From NCBI RefSeq assembly GCF_024498135.1, contig NZ_JANHOH010000001.1, forward strand, positions 2,232,001 through 2,296,000: a DNA stretch of 64,000 bases. Direction: 5' to 3'. The DNA comes from Mucilaginibacter aquariorum (GTDB lineage: Bacteria; Bacteroidota; Bacteroidia; Sphingobacteriales; Sphingobacteriaceae). Positions within the stretch are counted from its first letter, which is position 1. The number at the start of each line of letters is the position of its first letter. Both the position numbers and the translations under genes were made by a program. This document shows, piece after piece, positions 53,601 to 62,116 of the stretch. The notes beneath the pieces were generated by a model. It saw nothing but the letters and a program-made list of their open reading frames with translations. It had not been told where the DNA came from and searched no databases.

Positions 53601-56600
53601 TTATTGAAAATTTCCTTTGATTCCTACGGAAATGGACCTTGGAAGCGGCATCGTCGTATTATCTGACGTAGGAATTGCATCAGGATCAAGGCCTTTATTG
53701 TTTGCCTTCCAGATAAGGCCTACGTTATTCGCATATATAAAGACCTGTAAGGCGCTAAATGGAAGTTTGCGGAAAGTTGATTTGTTAAAATTATAGCTCA
53801 GGGATATATCCTGAAGGCGAACATGATCTGCCCTTTGTACATTCACTTCAGCATACTTATAGAATTGATCCCTTGATGAAGAGAATGGGTAGCTTATTGA
53901 GGGTACATTTGTTGTCCTTTCATCACCGGGAACCTGCCAGCGTTTATTGAAATCCCGGTTGACGCGCAGGTAAGCTCCTGTTAATGCAATATCGGAATAA
54001 CTCAATGCCGGCGACATGAAATAATACCCAAGCTTATAATTTATTTGAACATTGAGATCGAAGTTCTTATAGCTGAAGCTATTATTCAGGCCTCCATAAT
54101 ACGCCGGCCTCGCAGGGCCTTTATAAACAAGTTCATTTACTGCAGTATTTACTGTGATAGCAGAATAATCCTGGCTTGGTATGCCGTTTACAAATCCTAT
54201 GGGGTTTCCTGTATCATGATCTAAACCGCCCCATTTATAGGCATAAACCCCAAATACGGGGCGGTTAACATTAGGGGTGCCCGTTCCGGCCCCTGTTAAT
54301 TGAAAGCTATAAGGTTCAACGTCGTATTTCGTTACCCGATCAGATGCGTGGCTGAATAGTAGTGTAGTATTCCATTGTAACGGCCCCCTCAGGTTACGGC
54401 TTGTTAAAGAGATATCCAGTCCATTCCCTTTCATGTGGGAATAGTTGCCCTGAAGCTGGGTAATGCCACTGTTTTCAGGGAAATTTTTGAACCCCAAAAG
54501 ATCAGCTTCTTTTTTAAAGTAGTATTCGACGCTTCCGGTCAATGTCCCGTTTTTGGTGCCAAAGTCTAAACCTATATTAGCTATACCTATTTTTTCCCAG
54601 CGGAGATCGGGATTACCTATGTTGGAGATTAATGCATAGTTATAATTTGTATAGGCTGCATTGCTATAATATTGAAATGTGGTTATGCCGGTAATTGACT
54701 GTATAAGATTCCCATTGTATCCGTAGCTGGCCCGCAGGTTTAAAACAGGGAGCCAGTCAAGCTTATAAAATTGTTCGCGGGCCAAATCCCATTTGACTCC
54801 CGCAGACCACAAGGGTAGATTTTTTTTGTTAGTTGCAACGCCAAAATAGTTGGTTCCATCAATTCTGGCACTTCCTGATATGGTATAGCGATCTTTGTAG
54901 GTGTAAGCCACATTGGCAAAGGAAGAACGAAGCCGTACTAACGTTGACCTGATGCCGAGGCCGCTGTAAATACTTTGATTGCCGGACGGATAGGTTGCAA
55001 ACGAGGATACTGCATCAATATTTGTAAAAGTTGCCAGATCATCATTATAGCCGTACAACAGGGATTGATTGCTGTCGCCATTCGTTTGGGACAGTTCATA
55101 ACCTGCTAAGGCAGTAAAACTATTATCATTCCAGTTGAGTGCATAATTGACTTGCCCCCTCACATTTTGGGAAACCGTATTGGCATTTGACAAATTCAGA
55201 ATTCCGCCAACAGGAACATTATAACCGGTCACTTTGCCATCTGTCAGCACGGAGAATGTGTTTATATAGTCCCGTGTCGAATAAGTTTGCTGATTTTGAT
55301 ATATGCGATTTTGGCCATTGGTATTTTGATACTGATATTTAATTTCTGCACTTAATTCTTTCAGCAACGTGTATTTTACACCCGTGCTTAATCTGATGTC
55401 CGAAACCTTTGTCTTGTTCTCAGTTGCTCCTAATTCATTTAAAGGATAATATGACCAGTCCAAAAGACCGGCGGCAGCTGCGTTGTTTAAAAACTCATTT
55501 CTATAGTTGTATGCTATTGGTAACGGCTTTCCCTGAGCATCAGCAATTTGAGAATAAGGGAATAACCGGCTTCTAACCTGCATTAATGTGTTATCGGCTT
55601 GATTATCCGCTCTAACATAGTTGATGCCGGCATTGAATTCAAGATTTTTAGTTAAATAAAAAGTATTCTGGCTATTAATTGTAATGCGCTCATTTGCATT
55701 TTCTTTTATGCCGGCAATGTTCCGGTCATATCCGGAAGAAAAGTAATAAGCCGCTTTATTTGAACTTCCCGAAAGATTTACCGCGTATTGCTGATTAACT
55801 GCATTTTGATAAAAATATTTACCTAATTGATCCTTGACATTTACGGTTCGTAAAGCATCAAGTTGATTGTTAAGCTGCGATTCCGATAATATTCCGGCCC
55901 GGTTTGCCGCCAATAACTCAGTAACTGGTGACACAACAGGGTACATTGTAGTATTATTTAAATTGGCGTCATAAAAGCCTTTATCAAAAAGATAGCGTTC
56001 GAGATTAATATAGGACGAGGCATCTAACTGGTTCGGATTATAATTTAAATCCGGTTTTTTAAAAATGGTAAGATTAGCGTTAAATCCTACTTTTAAAGGC
56101 TGATTACGTTTGCTTTTCTTAGTGGTAATAACGATTACCCCATTCCCGGCCCTAACTCCCCAAATACTTGCTGCTGCAGCATCCTTTAATACTGTTATGC
56201 TTTCGACATCATTTGGATTAATGTTATTAATATCTCCGCTGTACGGAAAGTTATCGACGACTATGAGAGGCTGGTCGTTGGCGAAAATTGTGCTGCGGCC
56301 GCGTATATTGATATCCGATTGGCCGGATTTTGATAAAGAGGTATTTGAATTAAATAAAACTCCACTCGTAATTCCGGAAAGTTTTGATAAAACGTCGGTA
56401 GTAACGCGTGCCTCAAATTCTTTATGCACTGGCGTCGAAAATGAGCCGGTAATTCTTTCCTTCGGAATATTCTCATATCCATTCGATACAATCGTCACCT
56501 GCTCCAATGTTGAAAAGGCTAATTTTAGCTTGATGTTTTGGAACGGCAGGTCGTGTGTGACAACAAAAGAAGATGATTGATAGCCGATATATGAAATAAC

Positions 56601-57140
56601 TACCGTCTGGCCTATGTTGGCCATAAATTTGAAATTACCGTTCTCCGTTGTTGAAAATGTTCGTGTGGTTCCCGCCAAACTCAGCGTAGCACCAAACAAT
56701 GGATTCCCTAAGGAGTCGGTAACTCTGCCGCTTATTTCTATTTCTGAGGCTGGAACCAAATTCGCTTTTAATGGAAATACACTTTTTCGGGAAACGACAA
56801 CCATTCTCTCCTGAATTTCATATGTTAATGGCTGTTCAGCAAAAATTTTGTCAAGCACTGTTTTCAGGCTTTCGTTATTGGTGCTAATGGTAACGGGCCG
56901 GGCCTGTTTGAGTACGCTACTGGAGGCTAAGAAATCATACCCGGTTTGATCACTTATTTTTGCGAACACCGTTTGAAGACTTGCGCCTTTTTCAGAAAGG
57001 GAAACTGTCTGCGCATTGGTTACTGCGCTTACCTGCAAGATAGTCAGCAGGAGAATCAAGGTCGTCAGTTTCATTATTAATAAAAACTTAGAGGTATAGC
57101 CGGGCGGCTGTGCCTTACTTTTGGGGTAAAACTTATACAT
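53601..57140 (-). CDS. SusC/RagA TonB-dependent outer-membrane transporter with STN domain
   Basis: A 1179-residue TonB-dependent transporter. After the N-terminal FKLLIMKLTTLILLL-type signal region comes an STN domain (SLQTVFAKISDQTGYDFLAS... to QERMVVVSRK), which signals to FecR. Then come a carboxypeptidase-regulatory-like domain (EISGRVTDSLGNPLFGATLSL), a plug with VESITVLKDAAAASIWGVRAGNGVIVITTKK and a large beta-barrel. I place the start at 57140 (MYKFYPKSKAQPPGY). The STN domain and the fecR and sigma genes upstream show regulation by trans-envelope signalling. A terminator lies between fecR and this gene. Confidence 0.93.
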   Translation of the reverse strand: MYKFYPKSKAQPPGYTSKFLLIMKLTTLILLLTILQVSAVTNAQTVSLSEKGASLQTVFAKISDQTGYDFLASSSVLKQARPVTISTNNESLKTVLDKIFAEQPLTYEIQERMVVVSRKSVFPLKANLVPASEIEISGRVTDSLGNPLFGATLSLAGTTRTFSTTENGNFKFMANIGQTVVISYIGYQSSSFVVTHDLPFQNIKLKLAFSTLEQVTIVSNGYENIPKERITGSFSTPVHKEFEARVTTDVLSKLSGITSGVLFNSNTSLSKSGQSDINIRGRSTIFANDQPLIVVDNFPYSGDINNINPNDVESITVLKDAAAASIWGVRAGNGVIVITTKKSKRNQPLKVGFNANLTIFKKPDLNYNPNQLDASSYINLERYLFDKGFYDANLNNTTMYPVVSPVTELLAANRAGILSESQLNNQLDALRTVNVKDQLGKYFYQNAVNQQYAVNLSGSSNKAAYYFSSGYDRNIAGIKENANERITINSQNTFYLTKNLEFNAGINYVRADNQADNTLMQVRSRLFPYSQIADAQGKPLPIAYNYRNEFLNNAAAAGLLDWSYYPLNELGATENKTKVSDIRLSTGVKYTLLKELSAEIKYQYQNTNGQNRIYQNQQTYSTRDYINTFSVLTDGKVTGYNVPVGGILNLSNANTVSQNVRGQVNYALNWNDNSFTALAGYELSQTNGDSNQSLLYGYNDDLATFTNIDAVSSFATYPSGNQSIYSGLGIRSTLVRLRSSFANVAYTYKDRYTISGSARIDGTNYFGVATNKKNLPLWSAGVKWDLAREQFYKLDWLPVLNLRASYGYNGNLIQSITGITTFQYYSNAAYTNYNYALISNIGNPDLRWEKIGIANIGLDFGTKNGTLTGSVEYYFKKEADLLGFKNFPENSGITQLQGNYSHMKGNGLDISLTSRNLRGPLQWNTTLLFSHASDRVTKYDVEPYSFQLTGAGTGTPNVNRPVFGVYAYKWGGLDHDTGNPIGFVNGIPSQDYSAITVNTAVNELVYKGPARPAYYGGLNNSFSYKNFDLNVQINYKLGYYFMSPALSYSDIALTGAYLRVNRDFNKRWQVPGDERTTNVPSISYPFSSSRDQFYKYAEVNVQRADHVRLQDISLSYNFNKSTFRKLPFSALQVFIYANNVGLIWKANNKGLDPDAIPTSDNTTMPLPRSISVGIKGNFQ

Positions 57141-57235
57141 TTGTGTTGCATGGTTTATGCGCCTGCCCCTCATTTTCCAAGATGCTCAGGGCGGCGCAGG
57201 TTATTAATAGTTCATAAATTATTAGTAGTCCAGGC

Positions 57236-57279
57236 TAAAAAGTCAGGTTACCGATTGCGTTCGGTCGCCTGGCTTTTTT
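57236..57279. terminator. Hairpin with T-tract between fecR and susC
   Basis: CAGG/CCTG and an inner ACCG/CGGT pair make a stem of about 12 bp, with AAAAAG and CTTTTTT on the two sides. Read leftward it follows fecR, so it can terminate or attenuate transcription before susC. Confidence 0.65.
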
Positions 57280-57303
57280 AATTAACTAATTGTTGTGATC
57301 TTT

Positions 57304-58419
57304 TTATTTCATGACTATAATCCTCCTTCCTTCCATCTTAAAATGGAGAGTCTGGGTAGCCGCTAATGCTTTGAGCACCTGGCTTATATTTTTATCCCGT
57401 GATATCCGGCCGTTTAATCGGTCGGAGGAAGGCGTTCCTTCATATTGAATTTCAACATCATACCAGCGCGCTATCTTGCGCATTACACTTTGTACGCTTT
57501 CGTCATTGAACCAAAACTGTCCCTTTACCCAGGAAAGGTTTTCTTTAACATCGGCTTGCACTATGATGATCTGACCGTTGTTGAGCGATGCCTCTTGTCC
57601 GGGCGTTAGATATTTAGCGCTGCCACCACCTGTTGAGATTTTGATGCGGCCTTCTGCCAATGTAGTGCGGCTGGCCGGCTCATCGGTATACGAATTGATA
57701 TTGAAGTGAGTTCCTAAAACTTCGACCTGCTGACCGTTCGATCTGACAATAAAAGGGTGGGCTTTATCCTTGGCGACTTCAAAATAAGCTTCGCCCTTAA
57801 TACTGACTTGTCTCGTTTTCAACTGGGCAAATGATGCGGGGAAAGTGATGGAGGAAGCCGCATTCAGCCAAACATTGGTGCCATCAGACAACTGAACCTT
57901 CCACTGCCCGCCGTTAGGCGTCTCAACTGTATTAAGGCTGTGATCTGCTAAGGCCGAATTGGTCGGGTTATAGGCTAGCTTCCCGTTACCATCCTTCACT
58001 GCAAAAGTGCCCTTTTGAGAAATGAGCGCTCCGCTTTTAGCATCTGTAAGGTTGATAGACTTTCCATCGGCAAGTTTGAGGATCGCTTTGTTTGAACCTG
58101 GGGCAATGTCGTTTACTGTAAGGTTATTTTTGTTCTTATCCGCAGGTAGGTTGACATAAAAAAGAGTAACGGCGATGAGCGCGCCTAAAATTGCTGCAGC
58201 TGTGAGCATGATGCTGCCGATCGTCAAAAACTCTTTTTCGTTTCCGGGCAGTTCTCTGAATACCCGCTTGCCGATTTGTTTTATTTTACGTGCCGTGAAA
58301 ATAGGCTCGTCTGCTTCATTGTGCTGCAGGTACCATGCCTCTAACAAGGCTTTTTCTTCTTCGGTACAAGTGCCTTGGTGATATTTTTTAAATAGTTCGG
58401 TTAGCTTTTTCTTTTCCAT
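57304..58419 (-). CDS. FecR-type anti-sigma factor
   Basis: A 371-residue single-pass membrane regulator. The cytoplasmic part is YHQGTCTEEEKALLEAWYLQHN; the transmembrane helix is IGSIMLTAAAILGALIAVTLFYV around residues 67-90. The periplasmic FecR domain shows TPNGGQWKVQLSDGTNVWLNA and VSIKGEAYFEVAKDKAHPFIV, and the C-terminal DUF4974 has FWFNDESVQSVMRKIARWYDVEI. It would bind the ECF sigma encoded at 60630-61196 and receive the signal from the STN domain of SusC. Unusually, a gene in the opposite direction separates it from the sigma gene. Confidence 0.93.
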   Translation of the reverse strand: MEKKKLTELFKKYHQGTCTEEEKALLEAWYLQHNEADEPIFTARKIKQIGKRVFRELPGNEKEFLTIGSIMLTAAAILGALIAVTLFYVNLPADKNKNNLTVNDIAPGSNKAILKLADGKSINLTDAKSGALISQKGTFAVKDGNGKLAYNPTNSALADHSLNTVETPNGGQWKVQLSDGTNVWLNAASSITFPASFAQLKTRQVSIKGEAYFEVAKDKAHPFIVRSNGQQVEVLGTHFNINSYTDEPASRTTLAEGRIKISTGGGSAKYLTPGQEASLNNGQIIIVQADVKENLSWVKGQFWFNDESVQSVMRKIARWYDVEIQYEGTPSSDRLNGRISRDKNISQVLKALAATQTLHFKMEGRRIIVMK

Positions 58420-58615
58420 GAATATTCATTTTACCGAGATATAGGACATTGACGGTAACAGTCTGCTAATAGGAAGTCAGGCAACAAAGATTTTTTGTTT
58501 TTAATGTGTAGGTATGTTAATCTATTAATATCTTAAGCACTTTAATACGTGCTATCAGCGGTAAAGCAATAATATATTTCTGAAAAACACATATATCAGC
58601 TAATAATCCACCAGT

Positions 58616-60595
58616 ATGAATGACCTAAAAGATGCAGTTAATAATCATTTGTCAATGAAGACAAATGGTGCCTTGATGATCACTGGTGATTGGGGAAGTG
58701 GTAAGACACACTATATAAAAAACGTGCTTTTGCCTGCTATCGAAAGTGAAGGTACTTATGTGCCGCTTTTAATATCCGTATACGGAGACAAAGATAAGGG
58801 TCAGATTGCTGAGAAAGTTGTACTGGCCTGGGGGCAAAAGAAAGCCGGTAGTGATAAATTCACTGCAATTATTCAAGGCGCAGCTAAGATCGCGGAGAAA
58901 ATCTCGGAAACATCGCCATTTGTAAAAAAATATTTAGACGTTGGAAAATTACTAAGTAATAATGGAGAGAACTTACTCAAAATATTACCTCATGATAAGT
59001 TGTTAATCTGTTTTGACGATGTTGAGCGAATGAGTGATAAACTTCCAATAAATGATTTTTTGGGAATGGTCAATGATTTAGTAGAAAACCTTGGAGCAAA
59101 AGTTATAATAATTGCGAACGCTAAAAAGTTTCAAGAGAAATCAAATAATGACGGACAAGAGAGTGGCACGGTACTTTATCTGGAAAAGACCGTTGAAAAA
59201 ACAGTTCATTATACACCAGAATTGGACGAAGTATTTGCCAATTTGGTACACGATTACTCAGATGCCGATTTCAAAAAATTCTTGATTAAACATAAATCTT
59301 GGATTTTGGAAACGTTATACGTTGATCTTGATAAAGATGAGAATCTATCGCCCTTAAAAGAACAGTTAAATAACATTCGGACCGTAAAATTCGCATTAGA
59401 GCATTTTCGTATTGCTTTTTCAGCAATTAAGTCATTCCGGAAAACGGACGATGAACTGGTACAAAAACAACTGCAAAATGTATGGCTTTTTACATTAGCG
59501 ATTGCTAATGAATTAAAAACAGGTAGCACAATAAGCTTTTCAGATAATTGGCAATTGGATGAAGCTTTTTCTGGTTTCCCCGAATTCGACCTGTCCGATT
59601 TTATCAATTCGGCTGGCGTTAAAGAATTGGACGAGGAAACAGATAAAAAATTTGATTTTCGAGAGTATTTTAAAAAGGCATACTATAAAAGGATTGGGGA
59701 GGAGTATATATATTATGATCATGTTTTCAAGCTGATAACAGGTAGTATAGTTATAGATGCAGCTGCGTTTGTGAACGAACTGGATGAAAAGTTTTACGTT
59801 AAAGATGGGATAGTGAATCCAGCACAAGAGCTTTTAAGTGTATTCACAAATGTTGGCTACTACACTTTCTCTAATGAAGAGTTTAAAGATAAACTGTTGG
59901 AATTATTAACGTTTGTAGAATCGGGAAAATTGGAGGATACCAAATCATATCTTGATGCAGGTGCAGCGCTATTTTACTTTAACGAATTTTTAAACTTGCA
60001 AGAAGAGGAAATTATTAAAGCAATCAAAAAAGGCTTAGATCTAACCGTGGATAAACTAAATTTCAACTATGTTGCACACGCGCAGTTCGATTACATGGAG
60101 AGTAATCTCCATGAAAAAAGACTTCAAGAAATCTTTGAGTACATAAAGGAACTTGTTAAGAGTTCTGTTGTAAGAAAAGAGGAGCAACAAATAGCAGACT
60201 TGAACGGTTGGGCGAAAAACGATCCCGATAAGTTTATAAAGTTTTTTGAAAAGGAACAATCGGTTCTCAGGACGGCAGACCAGCCGATTTTGGGTGAGTT
60301 AGATATTGAAGCATTTAAGGAGGCATTATTAAACTGGCAACCAAAACAAATCGCTGATCTAAGGTCGTTAATCTATAGTCGTTTTAATTCGGGCGGGTTT
60401 GTGGACCGTTTGACCAGTGAGTTGCCATTCCTTTCAGCGGTCTTATCTTTAAAAGATGACGTTAAAACTAATCTTAATTTGACACGCTTTACAATTGATC
60501 ATCAGTTGTTGCCGCAGGTTGAAAATGCAATCAAAGTACTGAACGGATTTATTGCTTGGAATGAGCGAACAAACCAGGCTAGCGACCCTACATAA
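58616..60595 (+). CDS. KAP-like P-loop NTPase inserted in the sigma-FecR locus
   Basis: A 659-residue ATPase. Walker A is GDWGSGKTHYIKN (residues 24-31 core) and Walker B is LLICFDDVERM (129-139) with two acidic residues; both fit the KAP family. The remaining 500 residues are helical and charged, without a clear transmembrane segment, unlike many KAP proteins, and resemble no enzyme that I know. KAP-like NTPases recur in phage-defence loci, so defence is one possibility. The gene runs opposite to its neighbours, lies between sigma and fecR, looks more AT-rich than they do, and converges on sigma, which supports later insertion. Confidence 0.75.
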   Translation: MNDLKDAVNNHLSMKTNGALMITGDWGSGKTHYIKNVLLPAIESEGTYVPLLISVYGDKDKGQIAEKVVLAWGQKKAGSDKFTAIIQGAAKIAEKISETSPFVKKYLDVGKLLSNNGENLLKILPHDKLLICFDDVERMSDKLPINDFLGMVNDLVENLGAKVIIIANAKKFQEKSNNDGQESGTVLYLEKTVEKTVHYTPELDEVFANLVHDYSDADFKKFLIKHKSWILETLYVDLDKDENLSPLKEQLNNIRTVKFALEHFRIAFSAIKSFRKTDDELVQKQLQNVWLFTLAIANELKTGSTISFSDNWQLDEAFSGFPEFDLSDFINSAGVKELDEETDKKFDFREYFKKAYYKRIGEEYIYYDHVFKLITGSIVIDAAAFVNELDEKFYVKDGIVNPAQELLSVFTNVGYYTFSNEEFKDKLLELLTFVESGKLEDTKSYLDAGAALFYFNEFLNLQEEEIIKAIKKGLDLTVDKLNFNYVAHAQFDYMESNLHEKRLQEIFEYIKELVKSSVVRKEEQQIADLNGWAKNDPDKFIKFFEKEQSVLRTADQPILGELDIEAFKEALLNWQPKQIADLRSLIYSRFNSGGFVDRLTSELPFLSAVLSLKDDVKTNLNLTRFTIDHQLLPQVENAIKVLNGFIAWNERTNQASDPT

Positions 60596-60629
60596 TGAAA
60601 AATAGATCACTAATTCGTAATGGAATTAG

Positions 60630-61196
60630 TTAGAGAAATAAAAAAAACAAACTTAACTTTGTTTTTAAAGTACGTAAAGCGCTGTTTAACTGTTTTGAAA
60701 CATTGTTTTCCGTAGTACTCAATTTTTTAGCGATTTCCTTGTGGCTGAGCTCCTTTTTACGGCTCATTTCGAATATTTTCTTCATATTCGGCGGCAGCTT
60801 TTGGATCTGCTGCTCGATGTATACGGCAAGTTCCTGCTCCCTGATACGGTGGTCAGTGGGAATACCTTGATGCGTTTCCAGGTAGTTACTTAAGGAGTCC
60901 AAATACTTCGTTGCTACTTTTTGATGGGAGAAGAGATCAAAAATTTTGTTCCTTACTGATGTGATCAGGTAGCCCGCCAGGTTGGTTGAAGGTAAGCTGA
61001 ACTCTCTCTTAAACCATAAATTCGCAAACACATCCTGCACAACATCTTTCGCTTGATCTTCGTCACGGACTTTTTTATACGCGTGAACGAAAAGCAGGTG
61101 GAAATACCGTTTATAAATTACTTTATAAGCGGAATGGTCCGACTGTTTGAGGAGTTGGAGCAATTCATGGTCTGAAGCGGTTCTGAGGTTGTCCAT
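60630..61196 (-). CDS. ECF RNA polymerase sigma factor
   Basis: A 188-residue ECF sigma factor of the Bacteroidota FecI-like type. Region 2 reads SAYKVIYKRYFHLLFVHAYKKVRDEDQAKDVVQDVFANLW and region 4 reads IQKLPPNMKKIFEMSRKKELSHKEIAKKLSTTENNVSKQLNSALRTLK. Its partner anti-sigma is encoded at 57304-58419 and the target is the SusC/SusD operon. The start codon is preceded by a hairpin and by about 230 bp of highly structured sequence, so expression is probably controlled after initiation of transcription. Confidence 0.92.
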   Translation of the reverse strand: MDNLRTASDHELLQLLKQSDHSAYKVIYKRYFHLLFVHAYKKVRDEDQAKDVVQDVFANLWFKREFSLPSTNLAGYLITSVRNKIFDLFSHQKVATKYLDSLSNYLETHQGIPTDHRIREQELAVYIEQQIQKLPPNMKKIFEMSRKKELSHKEIAKKLSTTENNVSKQLNSALRTLKTKLSLFFLFL

Positions 61197-61197
61197 C

Positions 61198-61432
61198 GGC
61201 TAACATTTATGTAAGCCCCGGACATTTGGTTTGGACGAAAATACGGCCGGAACCCACCTGTCATGTCGCGTGGCTCTGGTAAAGCCGACCTCTTTCGAGG
61301 TTACCCACATGACATAAGCGAGCTCCGGCCCTATTAGTATAGGGAACGGAGGCTACACTTACCATCGCGGGTTAATTTACCAGATTTCGCAGCGAGGCTC
61401 GTTAGCAGTCCTTATTGTTCTATTTAGAACTG
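61198..61432 (-). ncRNA. Structured leader or small RNA upstream of the sigma gene
   Basis: Pairings seen: TGTCATGT (61259-61266)/ACATGACA (61307-61314) enclosing two hairpins, GGCT/AGCC (61272-61286) and ACCTC/GAGGT (61288-61301); CCTAT/ATAGG (61330-61343); GGCCGGA (61245-61251)/TCCGGCC (61324-61330). CTCCG (61323-61327)/CGGAG (61347-61351) excludes the last one. The 7-nt loop CTGGTAA (61276-61282) matches TTACCAG (61377-61383), a pseudoknot. A TATTTTTG box lies on this strand at 61440-61433, and GGCTTACAT/ATGTTAGCC (61198-61217) sits before the start codon. No known RNA class was recognised. Confidence 0.55.
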
Positions 61433-61440
61433 CAAAAATA
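61433..61440 (-). promoter_or_regulatory. -7 element for the sigma leader
   Basis: Read leftward this is TATTTTTG, a perfect TAnnTTTG box. No good TTTG was found at the expected distance further upstream. The transcript would start near 61426 and carry the whole structured region. Confidence 0.5.
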
Positions 61441-61473
61441 ATTTAAATCTTATGATTTGAGCTAAGTTAAAAA

Positions 61474-61497
61474 ACATACCCCACATGTGGGGTATGT
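61474..61497. promoter_or_regulatory. 24-bp perfect palindrome before the XRE gene
   Basis: Half-site ACATACCCCACA followed by its exact complement, centred between 61485 and 61486. It ends 31 bp before the XRE start codon, the expected position of an operator bound by the encoded dimeric regulator. It is GC-rich in an AT-rich spacer. Confidence 0.6.
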
Positions 61498-61528
61498 TGT
61501 GGATTTTTTTTGTATTCTTTTATAGCTG

Positions 61529-61780
61529 ATGTCGGAAACCGCTAAAATATCAGCTATCGAACAACACATAATTGACTTTGTGACTGAATTACGTATTAAA
61601 CGTCAGCTAACTCAAGCTGACATTGCTGTAATTTTAGGAGTCGGAAGATCTTTCGTGAACAAAGTAGAAGATAAAAGGGAGCGGGCGAAGTACAATGTAA
61701 ACCATATCGATAAGTTAGCAGACCATTTCGGACTTTCCCCTAAAGATTTCCTTCCTGAAAAACCAAACAGATATTTGTAA
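61529..61780 (+). CDS. XRE-family helix-turn-helix regulator
   Basis: An 83-residue Cro/CI-type DNA-binding protein. The HTH reads ELRIKRQLTQADIAVILGVGRSFVNKVEDKRERAKYNVNHIDKLADHFGLSPKDFLPE, with helices 2 and 3 well formed and the usual LADHFGL helix at the end. There is no extra effector domain. It probably binds the 24-bp palindrome upstream and may regulate itself and neighbours. It is divergent from the sigma gene, so it could also affect the structured leader's promoter 60 bp away. Confidence 0.88.
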   Translation: MSETAKISAIEQHIIDFVTELRIKRQLTQADIAVILGVGRSFVNKVEDKRERAKYNVNHIDKLADHFGLSPKDFLPEKPNRYL

Positions 61781-62116
61781 AAAATCATGCCGTTGCCTGC
61801 GGCCCGGGCTTTTGTTGCAAGTCCTCGCCACTGCTGTGGGCTTTTCACGCAATCCCTAACGGGTATGTTATTCATTCCATGTCATTTTGCATTCTGATAA
61901 ATAGATCCAACGTAATCTTTTTCTAAGAGATAAACAGTTTTATTCCTATCCTGAAACAACAATGTTAATTCAGGATGTTAAACGTGAATATTACGATAAC
62001 AGGTAAGTTCCCTAAATAGCGACATCCATCTTTAAATAATATATCTTTATTATTTATAAAGTATTGATATTTAAGTATTAACACGTAGATTAGAGTTAAC
62101 CAACCTCTCATAGTCT
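61781..62116. other. Intergenic region with a tandem GC-rich motif
   Basis: The first 90 bp are GC-rich and hold two copies of GGGCTTTT-N3-GCAA at 61806 and 61838 (32-bp period), with CCACTGCTGTGG between. This looks like a dispersed repeat element. The remaining 240 bp are AT-rich and would contain the promoter of the next gene. Confidence 0.45.

Noticed and set aside
61201..61440. Known RNA classes (RNase P, tmRNA, cobalamin or TPP riboswitch, group I/II intron) for the structured region
   Set aside because: The conserved core sequences of these classes were looked for on both strands and not found, so no class was assigned.
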